Positions 1 through 6,816 of a stretch of 6,816 bases of DNA are shown in pieces. The position numbers were made by a program, and so were the translations under genes. Origin of the DNA: Planctomycetota bacterium (GTDB lineage: Bacteria > Planctomycetota > Planctomycetia > Pirellulales > Pirellulaceae). Position 1 is the stretch's first letter, and every line of letters begins with the position of its first letter. Under the pieces are notes generated by a model. That model was not told the DNA's origin. It did no database searches and saw nothing but the letters and a program-made list of their open reading frames with translations. Location of the stretch: positions 1-6,816 of the forward strand of contig JAJSAJ010000918.1 in NCBI GenBank assembly GCA_024274855.1. The letters are read 5' to 3'.

Positions 1-1415
1 ACCCGCTGCCACTGCCTCCGTTTCCCGACAAGGCGGCCATTGCCAAGGACCGTGAAGCGGCAGCGAAGACGGTTGCAGCAATCGGTCGTCTCGTTAAGCA
101 GGTTCCACAGATGAACAAGGCGATGTTGGCGACGCAGCCACCATTGGCCGCTCCGGTCGGTCCGGAGGATCAGCCGTGGATGGCCTATGCTGCGGCGAAG
201 AACACTGCGTATGTGAATGAGTATTTGCGACAAGAGAAGCCCAATCCCATTTTGGCCAAGATGGCGAATATGTTTAGTGCTTATCAGCAAGAGAATGCGA
301 GCTCGTTTAACAACGCCGTTGCCGATTATCGGTCGTTGCTCGTCAGTAAACCCCCAATGGGTTTCGATCCTCGGATTATAGACCTTGAGTCGCGTTTCAA
401 TCATTTCTCGCCATTCTATAACCTGATTCCACTCTATGGGATTGGACTATTGCTGACCCTGTTTGGCTGGCTGGCATTACCAATGCCTCGCCTGTCGGAA
501 CTGATGAGGAGTTCGGCTTTCTGGGTGGTGTTACTTGCCTGCGTTGTTCACGCAATTGCGTTGGCGGCGCGTGTGGCGATTTCCGGTCGACCGCCCGTGA
601 CGAACCTCTACTCGTCGGCCGTTTTCATCGGGTGGGGGTGTGTTCTGATTGGATTGTTCTTGGAATGGTTGTTCCGTTTGGGGATCGGTAATCTATTGGC
701 GACCGTGACTGGAATCGGTGCCTTGATTGTTGCTCATTTTCTGGCCGGCGGCGGCGATACGATTCGTGTGCTTCAGGCGGTGTTGGACACGCAGTTTTGG
801 TTAACCACGCACGTCCTGACCGTGGCCCTGGGGTATTCGGCGACATTCTTGGCCGGAGCGATAGGCATTGTCCTGATTTTCTGGCGTCTGCTGGGCAAGT
901 CGTTGTTACGGATTGTTGACCGTTGGAGTCAGGCGAAGCGAGCACCTCGATCCTCTGACGACCTGCAGGCCCGCTGTGAGGATGTGCAAAAGATTCTGGG
1001 CACCATGATCTTTGGCACAATTTGCTTTGGCGCCTTTATGAGTTTCGTCGGTACCGTGCTGGGCGGGCTTTGGGCTGATGACTCCTGGGGACGTTGCTGG
1101 GGTTGGGATCCCAAAGAAAATGGAGCGTTGGTTATTGTTATGTGGAATACGCTCGTTCTGCATGCCCGCGGCGCAAAGCTCGTCAAGGATCGCGGCTTGG
1201 CACTGTTGGCGATCGCCGGCAATATCGTGACTGCATGGTCGTGGTTCGGTGTGAATGAGTTGGGTGTTGGCTTGCATTCGTATGGTTTCACCGAAGGTGC
1301 GGCGAGGGCTCTGCTGTTCTTCTGGATCAGCCAGCTCATAATCATTGCAATTGGGATGATTCCCGTGTTCGCAGGATGGTTTCGTGGACGCCCGTCCCGC
1401 AGCTTAAGTGGTTGA
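1..1415 (+). CDS. ccsA: Cytochrome c biogenesis protein CcsA, 5'-truncated by window edge
   Basis: This is the membrane core of System II cytochrome c maturation, which moves heme across the cytoplasmic membrane and attaches it to CXXCH apocytochromes outside. The frame is open from position 3, so the ATG at 111 is internal and at least 36 residues precede it. Counting from that ATG, a soluble stretch (1-100) is followed by about eight hydrophobic segments (roughly 103-423). Family landmarks are RPPVTNLYSS (160-169), the heme-handling WWD segment (W321, W326, W330, W332, D333, P334), and histidines matching P-His1 (H234), TM-His2 (H351 in LHAR) and P-His2 (H389 in LHSYGF). The family mapping is established knowledge; exact His roles here are inferred. 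A ResB/CcsB half is not visible and may be fused upstream or separate. C329 sits in the WWD segment where an aromatic residue is common. The gene stops at TGA, 325 nt before the next gene. Confidence 0.93.
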   Translation, partial: PLPLPPFPDKAAIAKDREAAAKTVAAIGRLVKQVPQMNKAMLATQPPLAAPVGPEDQPWMAYAAAKNTAYVNEYLRQEKPNPILAKMANMFSAYQQENASSFNNAVADYRSLLVSKPPMGFDPRIIDLESRFNHFSPFYNLIPLYGIGLLLTLFGWLALPMPRLSELMRSSAFWVVLLACVVHAIALAARVAISGRPPVTNLYSSAVFIGWGCVLIGLFLEWLFRLGIGNLLATVTGIGALIVAHFLAGGGDTIRVLQAVLDTQFWLTTHVLTVALGYSATFLAGAIGIVLIFWRLLGKSLLRIVDRWSQAKRAPRSSDDLQARCEDVQKILGTMIFGTICFGAFMSFVGTVLGGLWADDSWGRCWGWDPKENGALVIVMWNTLVLHARGAKLVKDRGLALLAIAGNIVTAWSWFGVNELGVGLHSYGFTEGAARALLFFWISQLIIIAIGMIPVFAGWFRGRPSRSLSG

Positions 1416-1740
1416 TCCGACTTGGCATCGATGTCGTGCCGGCGTGCGAGTAGGAGAGAGGGGCGTGACAGAGTAGCCGAATGACAGGTGGTCGACTGAA
1501 CGAGAGAAAGCGTGGAACACTAATCAGCACTTTTCTTCACTAATCCAGATCGAAGACTCAAGCGGGCGTTCTGAACGCGTCTGCCCGTCTCACTCGGCAC
1601 TGAACTTGCAGCTTTTTCTTTAACGATCATGGCCAAGCGGCTAAGGGCACGCTGTACCAAGGTGGTATTACCGATCCGAGCGTCGTTTGGCGCAACAGTG
1701 AATGGCGGTGCTCGTACCCACGAATCACTGAGGTTTGCCC
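1416..1740. other. Intergenic region with no convincing gene
   Basis: This 325-nt stretch lies between ccsA and the TAXI-type gene, on the same strand. Short open frames exist on both strands, but none has a good ribosome binding site or a plausible protein sequence, and several run into the neighbouring genes in another frame. I see no tRNA-like T-arm and no hairpin followed by a T-run. A small nested inverted repeat lies at 1563-1587 (CGGGC/GCCCG outer arms) and a T-rich patch at 1611-1620, but they are too far apart to act as one terminator. The region probably carries the promoter of the downstream gene, although I could not pick a convincing -35/-10 pair. Confidence 0.6.
1730..1734 (+). 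promoter_or_regulatory. Ribosome binding site (GAGGT) deciding the TAXI gene start
   Basis: GAGGT ends six bases before the ATG at 1741. An upstream in-frame TTG at 1735 directly abuts this site and could not use it. An in-frame TGA at 1729-1731 rules out any earlier start. Together these favour ATG 1741. Confidence 0.7.
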
Positions 1741-3156
1741 ATGGCACACGTACCCGGTGTCCTGAAAAAGGGAGTGTCTCTCGTACTGCTTGGTGTCGGG
1801 ATCCTCCTGATAATGATCGGTCTGTTGACATGGTTTGGTTCGTCGATTCCACGTGAATACACATTGACAATCGCGGCGGGCGAGCGGGCAAAAACAAGGT
1901 ATCAGCTTGCTCGCTATCTTGTTCGCAAGGGGCGGCATTTCGGGCTCAAGCTCGAAACGGTTGACACCGTCGGATCACTTGAAGTCCTCAAGGAGGTACA
2001 ACATGGCAAGGTCGACGTGGCCCTTGTACAAGGTGGGATTCGCATGCGTTCGCATGCGAATATTCGGCAAGTGGCATGTTTAAATGTGGAACCGCTTCAG
2101 TTGCTGGTCCGACGCGAACTTGCCGACGCTTGCCGAAGAGATCTCGGTGCGTTGGCTGGGAAGTCTGTCAATCTCAGTACTCCGGAGAGTGGAACGTTTC
2201 TGTTGGCGACCGCAGTGCTGCGTTTCGCAGAACTAGTGCCTCGAAAACGGCCGGGAGAAGGAGGCTATGTTCCCTTGACACAAAGTGTTCGAGCGATCCA
2301 AACGCGGATTGACGCCATTCGAGCGGCTGAACCTGGCGACCGCCAGAGCCTGGTTTCTCAGTTGCCCGATGCGGTGTTTCTGGTTTCAACCCTCCCCTCC
2401 GTTGTTGTTCGCAATCTCGTCGAAGTCGCGAATTATCGGCTTGTCCCTCTTCCCTATTCCAAAGCATTTTCCGTTGTTTCACTCAACGAGGAAGTGTCGG
2501 GCCGAAATCGTATTGAACATATGATGGTGCTCAAGACCGAGATTCCCGCATTCACGTATGGCGTCAGTCCCGCAGTGCCGGCCAAGCCTTGTGAGACGAT
2601 CGGCGCTCACCAGGTTATTGTGGCTAACAAGAATGTGTCGCCTTACGCTATCGAGCGACTGTTGGAGGTGATCTATGGAGGGACACTCAATCATCTTTAC
2701 AAGCCGCCGCCATTGGAGCGTGTGGTTCCCCAATTTGACTGGCATGCTGGAGCCGTGGCGTTTCGTGACCGCAATCACCCCCTGGTTCGAGTCGAATTGA
2801 TCGAGACACTCCGGCGAGTAACGACGATTCTTGCATCCATACTCACCGGGCTATTTGCACTATATGGATTCTATCGCTGGCGGCAAGTGCTGCGTTTCAA
2901 GGCTTACTTCGCGGAAGTTGCCGAGATTGAGGCAGCCGCGAGACACGCGCTCCACGGGCAATCGGATGGGGCGTCAACCGTGGATCAGCTCAGGCAGTTG
3001 ACCGTGCGAATTGATTCCACGCGTAATCGAGCGGTTGAGGATTTTGCCGACGGGTATTTTCGCGGTGAATCGGTCGTGGTGGCGCTGCTGTATTACATCA
3101 ATTCAACGCAACAATCACTACATCAAGAGTTGACGGATCTGATGGACAAGAGGTGA
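1741..3156 (+). CDS. TAXI-family (TRAP/NMT1-like) solute-binding protein, doubly membrane-anchored
   Basis: The 471-residue product looks like a TAXI-type type-2 periplasmic binding protein. Numbered from ATG 1741: a KKG-flanked hydrophobic helix (about 11-33); a binding domain starting YTLTIAAGE (about 40), with the family-like segment GKSVNLSTPESGTF (140-153) and, near its end, FDWHAGAVAF (333-342), resembling the usual LHPGA region; a second hydrophobic helix (about 359-377); then a basic RWRQVLRFK stretch and a helical tail of about 90 residues. Charge distribution puts both ends in the cytoplasm and the binding domain outside. TAXI proteins normally deliver small acids to TRAP permeases, but no DctM/DctQ-like permease gene is visible, so transport is unproven. 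A receptor or accessory role is an alternative. The ligand cannot be told from sequence. It is separated by 325 nt from ccsA and 228 nt from the SIMPL gene, so it is probably transcribed alone. Confidence 0.82.
   Translation: MAHVPGVLKKGVSLVLLGVGILLIMIGLLTWFGSSIPREYTLTIAAGERAKTRYQLARYLVRKGRHFGLKLETVDTVGSLEVLKEVQHGKVDVALVQGGIRMRSHANIRQVACLNVEPLQLLVRRELADACRRDLGALAGKSVNLSTPESGTFLLATAVLRFAELVPRKRPGEGGYVPLTQSVRAIQTRIDAIRAAEPGDRQSLVSQLPDAVFLVSTLPSVVVRNLVEVANYRLVPLPYSKAFSVVSLNEEVSGRNRIEHMMVLKTEIPAFTYGVSPAVPAKPCETIGAHQVIVANKNVSPYAIERLLEVIYGGTLNHLYKPPPLERVVPQFDWHAGAVAFRDRNHPLVRVELIETLRRVTTILASILTGLFALYGFYRWRQVLRFKAYFAEVAEIEAAARHALHGQSDGASTVDQLRQLTVRIDSTRNRAVEDFADGYFRGESVVVALLYYINSTQQSLHQELTDLMDKR
2038..2061. 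repeat. 24-bp near-perfect palindrome containing a tandem 10-mer
   Basis: Two perfect 11-bp inverted arms (ATTCGCATGCG at 2038-2048 and CGCATGCGAAT at 2051-2061) flank a TT spacer. The same stretch reads as TTCGCATGCG twice in tandem (2039-2058). It lies inside the TAXI-type gene, where it encodes IRMRSHAN, so it must also satisfy coding constraints. No function is known to me; chance or a local 10-bp duplication with later change are possible. Confidence 0.85.
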
Positions 3157-3372
3157 CGGACGAGAATACCGCCTGTTGTCCCCTGTCGATTGAACGGGGT
3201 GCATGATTCGGCTGCAGCGGCCGTTCCTGGCAGATAGAAGGTTCACGAGTCGCTCTCCCACACCGAATGTGCGTGTAAGATTATCCAGCCATGCAAACGC
3301 GGGAAAAGCGTCCATTGATATTGAGAAGCGTCAGTAACTCTTTCAACAGCTCTTGGCCGATCAGCAAATTAA

Positions 3373-3380
3373 GGGAGGTG
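3373..3380 (+). promoter_or_regulatory. Strong Shine-Dalgarno (GGGAGGTG) for the SIMPL gene
   Basis: The GGAGG core ends six bases before the ATG at 3385. An in-frame TGA at 3379-3381 overlaps the site, so no earlier start is possible. The alternative ATG at 3397 would be 18 bases away, too far. This is the strongest ribosome binding site in the window. Confidence 0.85.
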
Positions 3381-3384
3381 AATT

Positions 3385-4332
3385 ATGTGTGGACAAATGA
3401 TCCGACGGACTCTCCAACTGGGAATCGTTCTTTTTCTCTTCGTACCATCGGTGGTCTGTGGGCAAGGGAGCGGAGCGCGCGGCGGTGCGGGAAAACCGGC
3501 GTTGCAGCCACACCCCAATCTGGATCCGCACGCCGTGGAGAGTTACATCACTATCGAGGGGCGGGCCGAAGTCCGGGTCCAGCCGACCAGCATTCGTGTC
3601 GTGTTGGCTCTGACCACCGAGTCCGCAACCGCCTCGGGCTGTTACGAATCCAATCAGACAAAGGAACGAGCCTATCTGAAAGCGTTGCTGGACTCAGGTG
3701 TTGGCCAGGAGAAGATCGCGTTTGACTTCATCTCCATGCTACCCGTCTACAAGTGGGTGATCGAAGAGCAGGAAGGTCAGAAGCTGGCCGTGGAGAAACC
3801 ATCCGGTTACCACATGCAAACCAATGTTCATATTGAAGTCCCAACGGAAGCTCAGGCTCAAGTGGTCATTCGGGAAGCTTTCAAGCTGGAGATTTCGGAT
3901 GTGATTGCCTTTGACTACTGGACCAAAGAGATCGATAGGTACAAGGAAGAAGCTCGGGAAAAGGCTCTGCGGATCGTGCGAAAGAAGGCGGATCTATTGC
4001 TCGGTGCCTTGTTCGAAGAAAAACCCAAGCCGATTAATCTGGACGAGAGCACTCGAGTCGTCTATCCGAAGTCGCTGTACGTTTCCTTCAAGAATGACTA
4101 TAGTCAGAGATACGAGTCCCGGTCCTACTCCTCGAACCAAAGAAACATTCCGCGAATCCTCGCGTTCAGGCCTAAGAACACCTATTACCATGGTTTCTTC
4201 GAGGAGACTGACGAGCAGAGCGCAAACCTGCCGATCCACCCGGAAATTTCTGTTGTCTCGACCGTCAGGTTTTACTACGCAGCTCCCGGCAGCAAAGGAA
4301 AGAAGAAAACTTCCGACGCAAAAGGGAAATGA
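3385..4332 (+). CDS. Exported SIMPL-domain (DUF541, YggE/BP26-like) protein
   Basis: The 315-residue product carries a signal peptide: MIRR (5-8), a hydrophobic core (about 9-24), and a likely signal peptidase I cut near VCG/Q (after 26). The cysteine at 25 lacks a convincing lipobox, so a lipoprotein is less likely. The SIMPL core runs from about 53 to 210: YITIEGRAEVRVQP matches the family's opening I-V-GxGxVxVxPD strand, followed by LLDSGVGQEKI, the PVYKW segment, GYHMQTNVHIEV, and a helix with EEAREKALRIVRKKADLL where the family has its Ar-KA motif. The closing strand is ISVVSTVRFYY (288-298). Between them lies a Tyr/Ser/Arg-rich insert (about 225-270), and the end is basic and probably disordered (GSKGKKK). 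Relatives are periplasmic or outer-membrane proteins, some ring-forming and linked to oxidative stress, but the biochemical function is unresolved. It converges with the lyase gene. Confidence 0.88.
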   Translation: MCGQMIRRTLQLGIVLFLFVPSVVCGQGSGARGGAGKPALQPHPNLDPHAVESYITIEGRAEVRVQPTSIRVVLALTTESATASGCYESNQTKERAYLKALLDSGVGQEKIAFDFISMLPVYKWVIEEQEGQKLAVEKPSGYHMQTNVHIEVPTEAQAQVVIREAFKLEISDVIAFDYWTKEIDRYKEEAREKALRIVRKKADLLLGALFEEKPKPINLDESTRVVYPKSLYVSFKNDYSQRYESRSYSSNQRNIPRILAFRPKNTYYHGFFEETDEQSANLPIHPEISVVSTVRFYYAAPGSKGKKKTSDAKGK

Positions 4333-4580
4333 GTGAAAGTCCAGGTGCCGCGCAATCCTTGTGGGGGCGTCGGAGGCTGGCCGCCCTTACTTGCGTGCGG
4401 AGGTCGTGCTGCTCAGGAAGACTGCCCGTTCTACCCCGGAATTCTAAGGAGTTCGTAGCGAGGAGCCGTAAATCGAGGCGGATGCGAGGAAATGGGCGCG
4501 TCGTCTGTGCAGCATATCGTTGACGCGGAAGATTGGCGGTAATTTGGTCGTTTTGCGGTTTAGCGGGTCGGAATCCGTGT

Positions 4581-6816
4581 TCATTGTGCCTTCGCCATAT
4601 CGGGCCTCTTTCCGTAGGGAAAGACCACGGTTTGTATGTACTCATTCGTCATCCATTTCTTGTACCGTGGGTCTGTTTTCCAGCGGTCGTAACGATCCTC
4701 GACTTTCCTGACGAGTTCCTCGTCGAGGACCGTTTGCCCGGCACGAGACGCCGTGACATGCCCACCGGTCACGCCGGTCGTGTTAAAGACAACTTGGTAG
4801 GATTCTTCTCTGAGTGTGATTGTCGTGCCGGCGGTTGTCGAGCTGGTCACGAGCGCGATGTTGGCCGGTTTCAGTTTGTTCGTTGCTCCCAATTGCAGCA
4901 CGTGAAGAAAGTGTGCTTCCCCGGCGATCTTCGTCGGTGAGATCTCGATACGCCAGCCACCCACTCCTTCGAGCCCTCCATTCTTGCGTTTCGCCAGAAG
5001 ATCATAGGTTGCGTCAGTCGGCCCGTAATTGATGCCGTTGACTTCGAAGTCGTGCCATTTACCGCCGATCGTCCGAACAACGCGGGCGTCTTGCTTTGGC
5101 AGCAGTGTCGTTGTCATCATGTCGCTTGTTCCGTTTGAGATGCGGAACACATCCCCTGCGGTGTGCACGAAGTGTCCACCGGGATGATCCTCTGGCGAGG
5201 CGGGTGCCGGCAGTGTTTTGCCGTCCCAAACCGGTTTCTTGTAAGCGTGCAAGTTCCATATGATTTCCAGCTTTGGATCCGTGGGTAGCACGCGGTCGAA
5301 AATAACGAACACGTTCGGTTTCAGGTAGACGAACTGCCGTGTGATCTTCTTGACGCGGCCCGGCGGGTAGGAGCGGGTCGCGTCGCCGCAGGTATAATCG
5401 TAGATTGGGGACGTTGAATAGGCGGTGATATTGCCATCTTGAAGCGTGCTTTGAATTCGGGTGACTCCCTTGATCCCCCACGCCTTGTACCATTTAGGAT
5501 CTTGCGTGACCATCTGTCCTCCGCGCAAGGCCACGTCGACGATTCGGTTCTGGTATCCCCGATGCGCCAACCTTTCTCTGCCGACAGTAATCGAATTGTG
5601 GGCCACGGTTTGCTTGCCGTAATTGTGAACGTTGCTCGGTCGTTCCATCTTCCAGACTTTTTCATTCACGCTGTGAACGCATCCGGTGTCGGGTGCGAGG
5701 TAGCCATGTTTGTAGATGATGAAGTGGAGATTGTCGGCGTTGTTGCGCCCACCGTAGCCGTCAATCTCTCCGAAGCGTCCGCATCGGAACAGTGCAATCG
5801 TCGCGTCTTCGGTCCAGTCGGATCGCATGATGACATGGCCGTTAATGGGAAAGAGCCGCGTTTCTGGAAACTGTTGTGGCGGCACCGACGGGATCGAGGG
5901 ATCAAGCCAGAGGAGCCTTCCGACCAGACCGTAGGTATGCTCCTCGCCCACTCGCCATTTCGGCATTGGCCAGTTGCCGATAAACTCTCGCTCCCACCAT
6001 TGTCCCAGGCCGTCATGGTTCCGCGTGATGTCGAGCATGATGTAGCTTTCGCCGGCGTGTTTTTGGGGTGTCAATGCCTGGAAGTGCCAGGGGCTCATCG
6101 TGACGCCGATCCGAATCACCTGGCGTGAACGCTGCCATGGCAGATAGTGGTAGACGTACCATGCCGGCGTGTTGCGTGCGAAATCACAGCGCGCGATGAT
6201 GTCCTGTCCTGTTGCGTGGGTCCAACCCATCATTGCGGCGAACTCGGCGCTGAAGAAATGCTCGCCATTGTAGCCATGTCCCATGGGACTGCCGCCGCGT
6301 CCAGCGCTCCAGCGATTGTTGTAGTCGAGTCGCCGAACGATTTCGTCATTGTACGATGATGTGAGGTAGGGAGTGATTTCGTCGTCCAGGCCGTTGCCCC
6401 AGGCAGCAAGGCAGTGGAGCAATCGAGGACGCCAGCGGTTTGCCTTGATTCGCGAGAGGATCATTTGCGCCTGATCGGCGCGCTCGGTACGTGTCATGGT
6501 CTCGGCGACCATGTCAAAGGCAAACGTCCATGCCGGGTCCCAGTTGGCATTGCCCAAATGTGTTCTGGCCAGATCGGCGTATTCTCTATCTCCCGTAAGT
6601 TGATAGAGCGTCGCCAACAGTAGAGGCTTGGCTTTGCCGAGTTTCACCAGATCGCGCGCCTGCTCGAGGTACCTCTGAATCTCCGGAGACTCAAGTCGCG
6701 CTCGAATAGCGGGCAGTTGTGCACGCGTGACCATCAGCCGCGGGTATTCACCATTCACCAGCGGTGAATTGCCGGAAATATCGAGCTTGCCAATGCCGGT
6801 CAGTTCCTGGGCCGAC
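4581..6816 (-). CDS. Heparinase II/III-like polysaccharide lyase, N-terminus outside window
   Basis: Enzymes of this fold cleave acidic polysaccharides by beta-elimination. The frame is open to the right edge: a GTG at 6758 is preceded in frame by 19 sense codons (SAQELTGIGKLDISGNSPL), so the true start and probable signal peptide lie beyond 6816. Numbered from that GTG: YPRLMVTRAQLPAIRARL (5-22) is the usual opening of this family; an alpha/alpha-toroid region follows (about 25-280), with GHGYNGEHF (160-168) and AWYVYHYLP (199-207) offering candidate catalytic His and Tyr residues; a beta-sandwich heparinase II/III domain (about 305-550) contains GGRNNADNLHFIIYKHG and AHNSITV (386-392), whose H387 aligns with the conserved family histidine. 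A further beta region runs to about 670, then a charged, aromatic tail (about 678-725). Catalytic assignments are inferred. Substrate is unknown: no sulfatase, transporter or regulator of a utilisation locus is in view. The stop is TGA. Confidence 0.87.
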   Translation of the reverse strand, partial: SAQELTGIGKLDISGNSPLVNGEYPRLMVTRAQLPAIRARLESPEIQRYLEQARDLVKLGKAKPLLLATLYQLTGDREYADLARTHLGNANWDPAWTFAFDMVAETMTRTERADQAQMILSRIKANRWRPRLLHCLAAWGNGLDDEITPYLTSSYNDEIVRRLDYNNRWSAGRGGSPMGHGYNGEHFFSAEFAAMMGWTHATGQDIIARCDFARNTPAWYVYHYLPWQRSRQVIRIGVTMSPWHFQALTPQKHAGESYIMLDITRNHDGLGQWWEREFIGNWPMPKWRVGEEHTYGLVGRLLWLDPSIPSVPPQQFPETRLFPINGHVIMRSDWTEDATIALFRCGRFGEIDGYGGRNNADNLHFIIYKHGYLAPDTGCVHSVNEKVWKMERPSNVHNYGKQTVAHNSITVGRERLAHRGYQNRIVDVALRGGQMVTQDPKWYKAWGIKGVTRIQSTLQDGNITAYSTSPIYDYTCGDATRSYPPGRVKKITRQFVYLKPNVFVIFDRVLPTDPKLEIIWNLHAYKKPVWDGKTLPAPASPEDHPGGHFVHTAGDVFRISNGTSDMMTTTLLPKQDARVVRTIGGKWHDFEVNGINYGPTDATYDLLAKRKNGGLEGVGGWRIEISPTKIAGEAHFLHVLQLGATNKLKPANIALVTSSTTAGTTITLREESYQVVFNTTGVTGGHVTASRAGQTVLDEELVRKVEDRYDRWKTDPRYKKWMTNEYIQTVVFPYGKRPDMAKAQ

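Noticed and set aside
1563..1587. Nested inverted repeat CGGGC...GCCCG enclosing CGTT-CTG-AACG
   Set aside because: The two stems share a base and compete, both are short, and the only T-rich patch is more than 20 nt downstream. Not convincing as a terminator or structured RNA.
1629..1856. 75-codon plus-strand open frame beginning MAKRLRAR
   Set aside because: It has no good ribosome binding site, runs about 115 nt into the well-supported TAXI gene in a different frame, and its sequence looks non-protein-like.
3181..3200. Inverted repeat CCCC(t)GT...ACGGGG shortly after the TAXI gene, with a GTTCAATC on the minus strand resembling a tRNA T-loop
   Set aside because: The stem and loop lengths do not fit a T-arm, no acceptor, D-arm or anticodon arm can be built around it, and no T-run follows for a terminator.
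1..4332. Idea that ccsA, the TAXI gene and the SIMPL gene form an operon or new system
   Set aside because: They share a strand, but gaps of 325 and 228 nt and the lack of any functional link argue against co-transcription or a joint pathway.
4365..4386. Possible hairpin GGGCG/CGCCC with a 12-nt loop after the SIMPL gene
   Set aside because: The stem is only five strong pairs and no T-run follows, so it does not qualify as an intrinsic terminator.
4329..4523. 64-codon plus-strand open frame whose ATG overlaps the SIMPL stop codon (ATGA)
   Set aside because: The overlap resembles translational coupling, but the product is rich in Arg, Ser and Cys, without recognisable motifs, and there is no Shine-Dalgarno of its own. 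It is more likely a chance frame in the convergent spacer.
5439..6128. 229-codon plus-strand open frame opposite the lyase gene
   Set aside because: It lies entirely antisense to a gene with clear family motifs; long antisense frames are expected in GC-rich coding DNA, and its product has no recognisable domain.

Overview
This window most resembles part of a planctomycete (Planctomycetota) chromosome. The main argument is the first gene, a large fused-type CcsA with a long soluble region ahead of its membrane core and a WWD segment of the kind I associate with that phylum. A secreted heparinase II/III-like polysaccharide lyase and a SIMPL-domain exported protein fit the same picture. The phylum call is inference from protein style; no marker gene is present.

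Layout, left to right. (1) Positions 1-1415, plus strand: the 3' part of a cytochrome c biogenesis gene (ccsA), cut by the left edge. (2) 1416-1740: 325 nt without a convincing gene or terminator. (3) 1741-3156, plus: a TAXI-type (TRAP/NMT1-like) solute-binding protein with a membrane anchor at each end, no transporter partner in view, and a roughly 90-residue cytoplasmic tail. (4) 3157-3384: 228 nt spacer ending in a strong Shine-Dalgarno. (5) 3385-4332, plus: an exported SIMPL (DUF541, YggE/BP26-like) protein. (6) 4333-4580: 248 nt between convergent genes, with no clear terminator. (7) 4581-6816, minus: a heparinase II/III-like protein whose reading frame stays open to the right edge, so its N-terminus lies outside the window.

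The genes do not form an obvious pathway. The three plus-strand genes are separated by more than 200 nt each and probably have their own transcription signals; the lyase is convergent to them. What they share is location: all four products act in or across the cytoplasmic membrane or outside it (heme delivery, ligand sensing or binding, envelope protein, polysaccharide breakdown).

I found no RNA genes, mobile elements, CRISPR arrays or attachment sites. I do not see a clearly new multi-gene system. The most interesting object is the doubly anchored orphan TAXI protein, which looks more like a receptor than a transport component.
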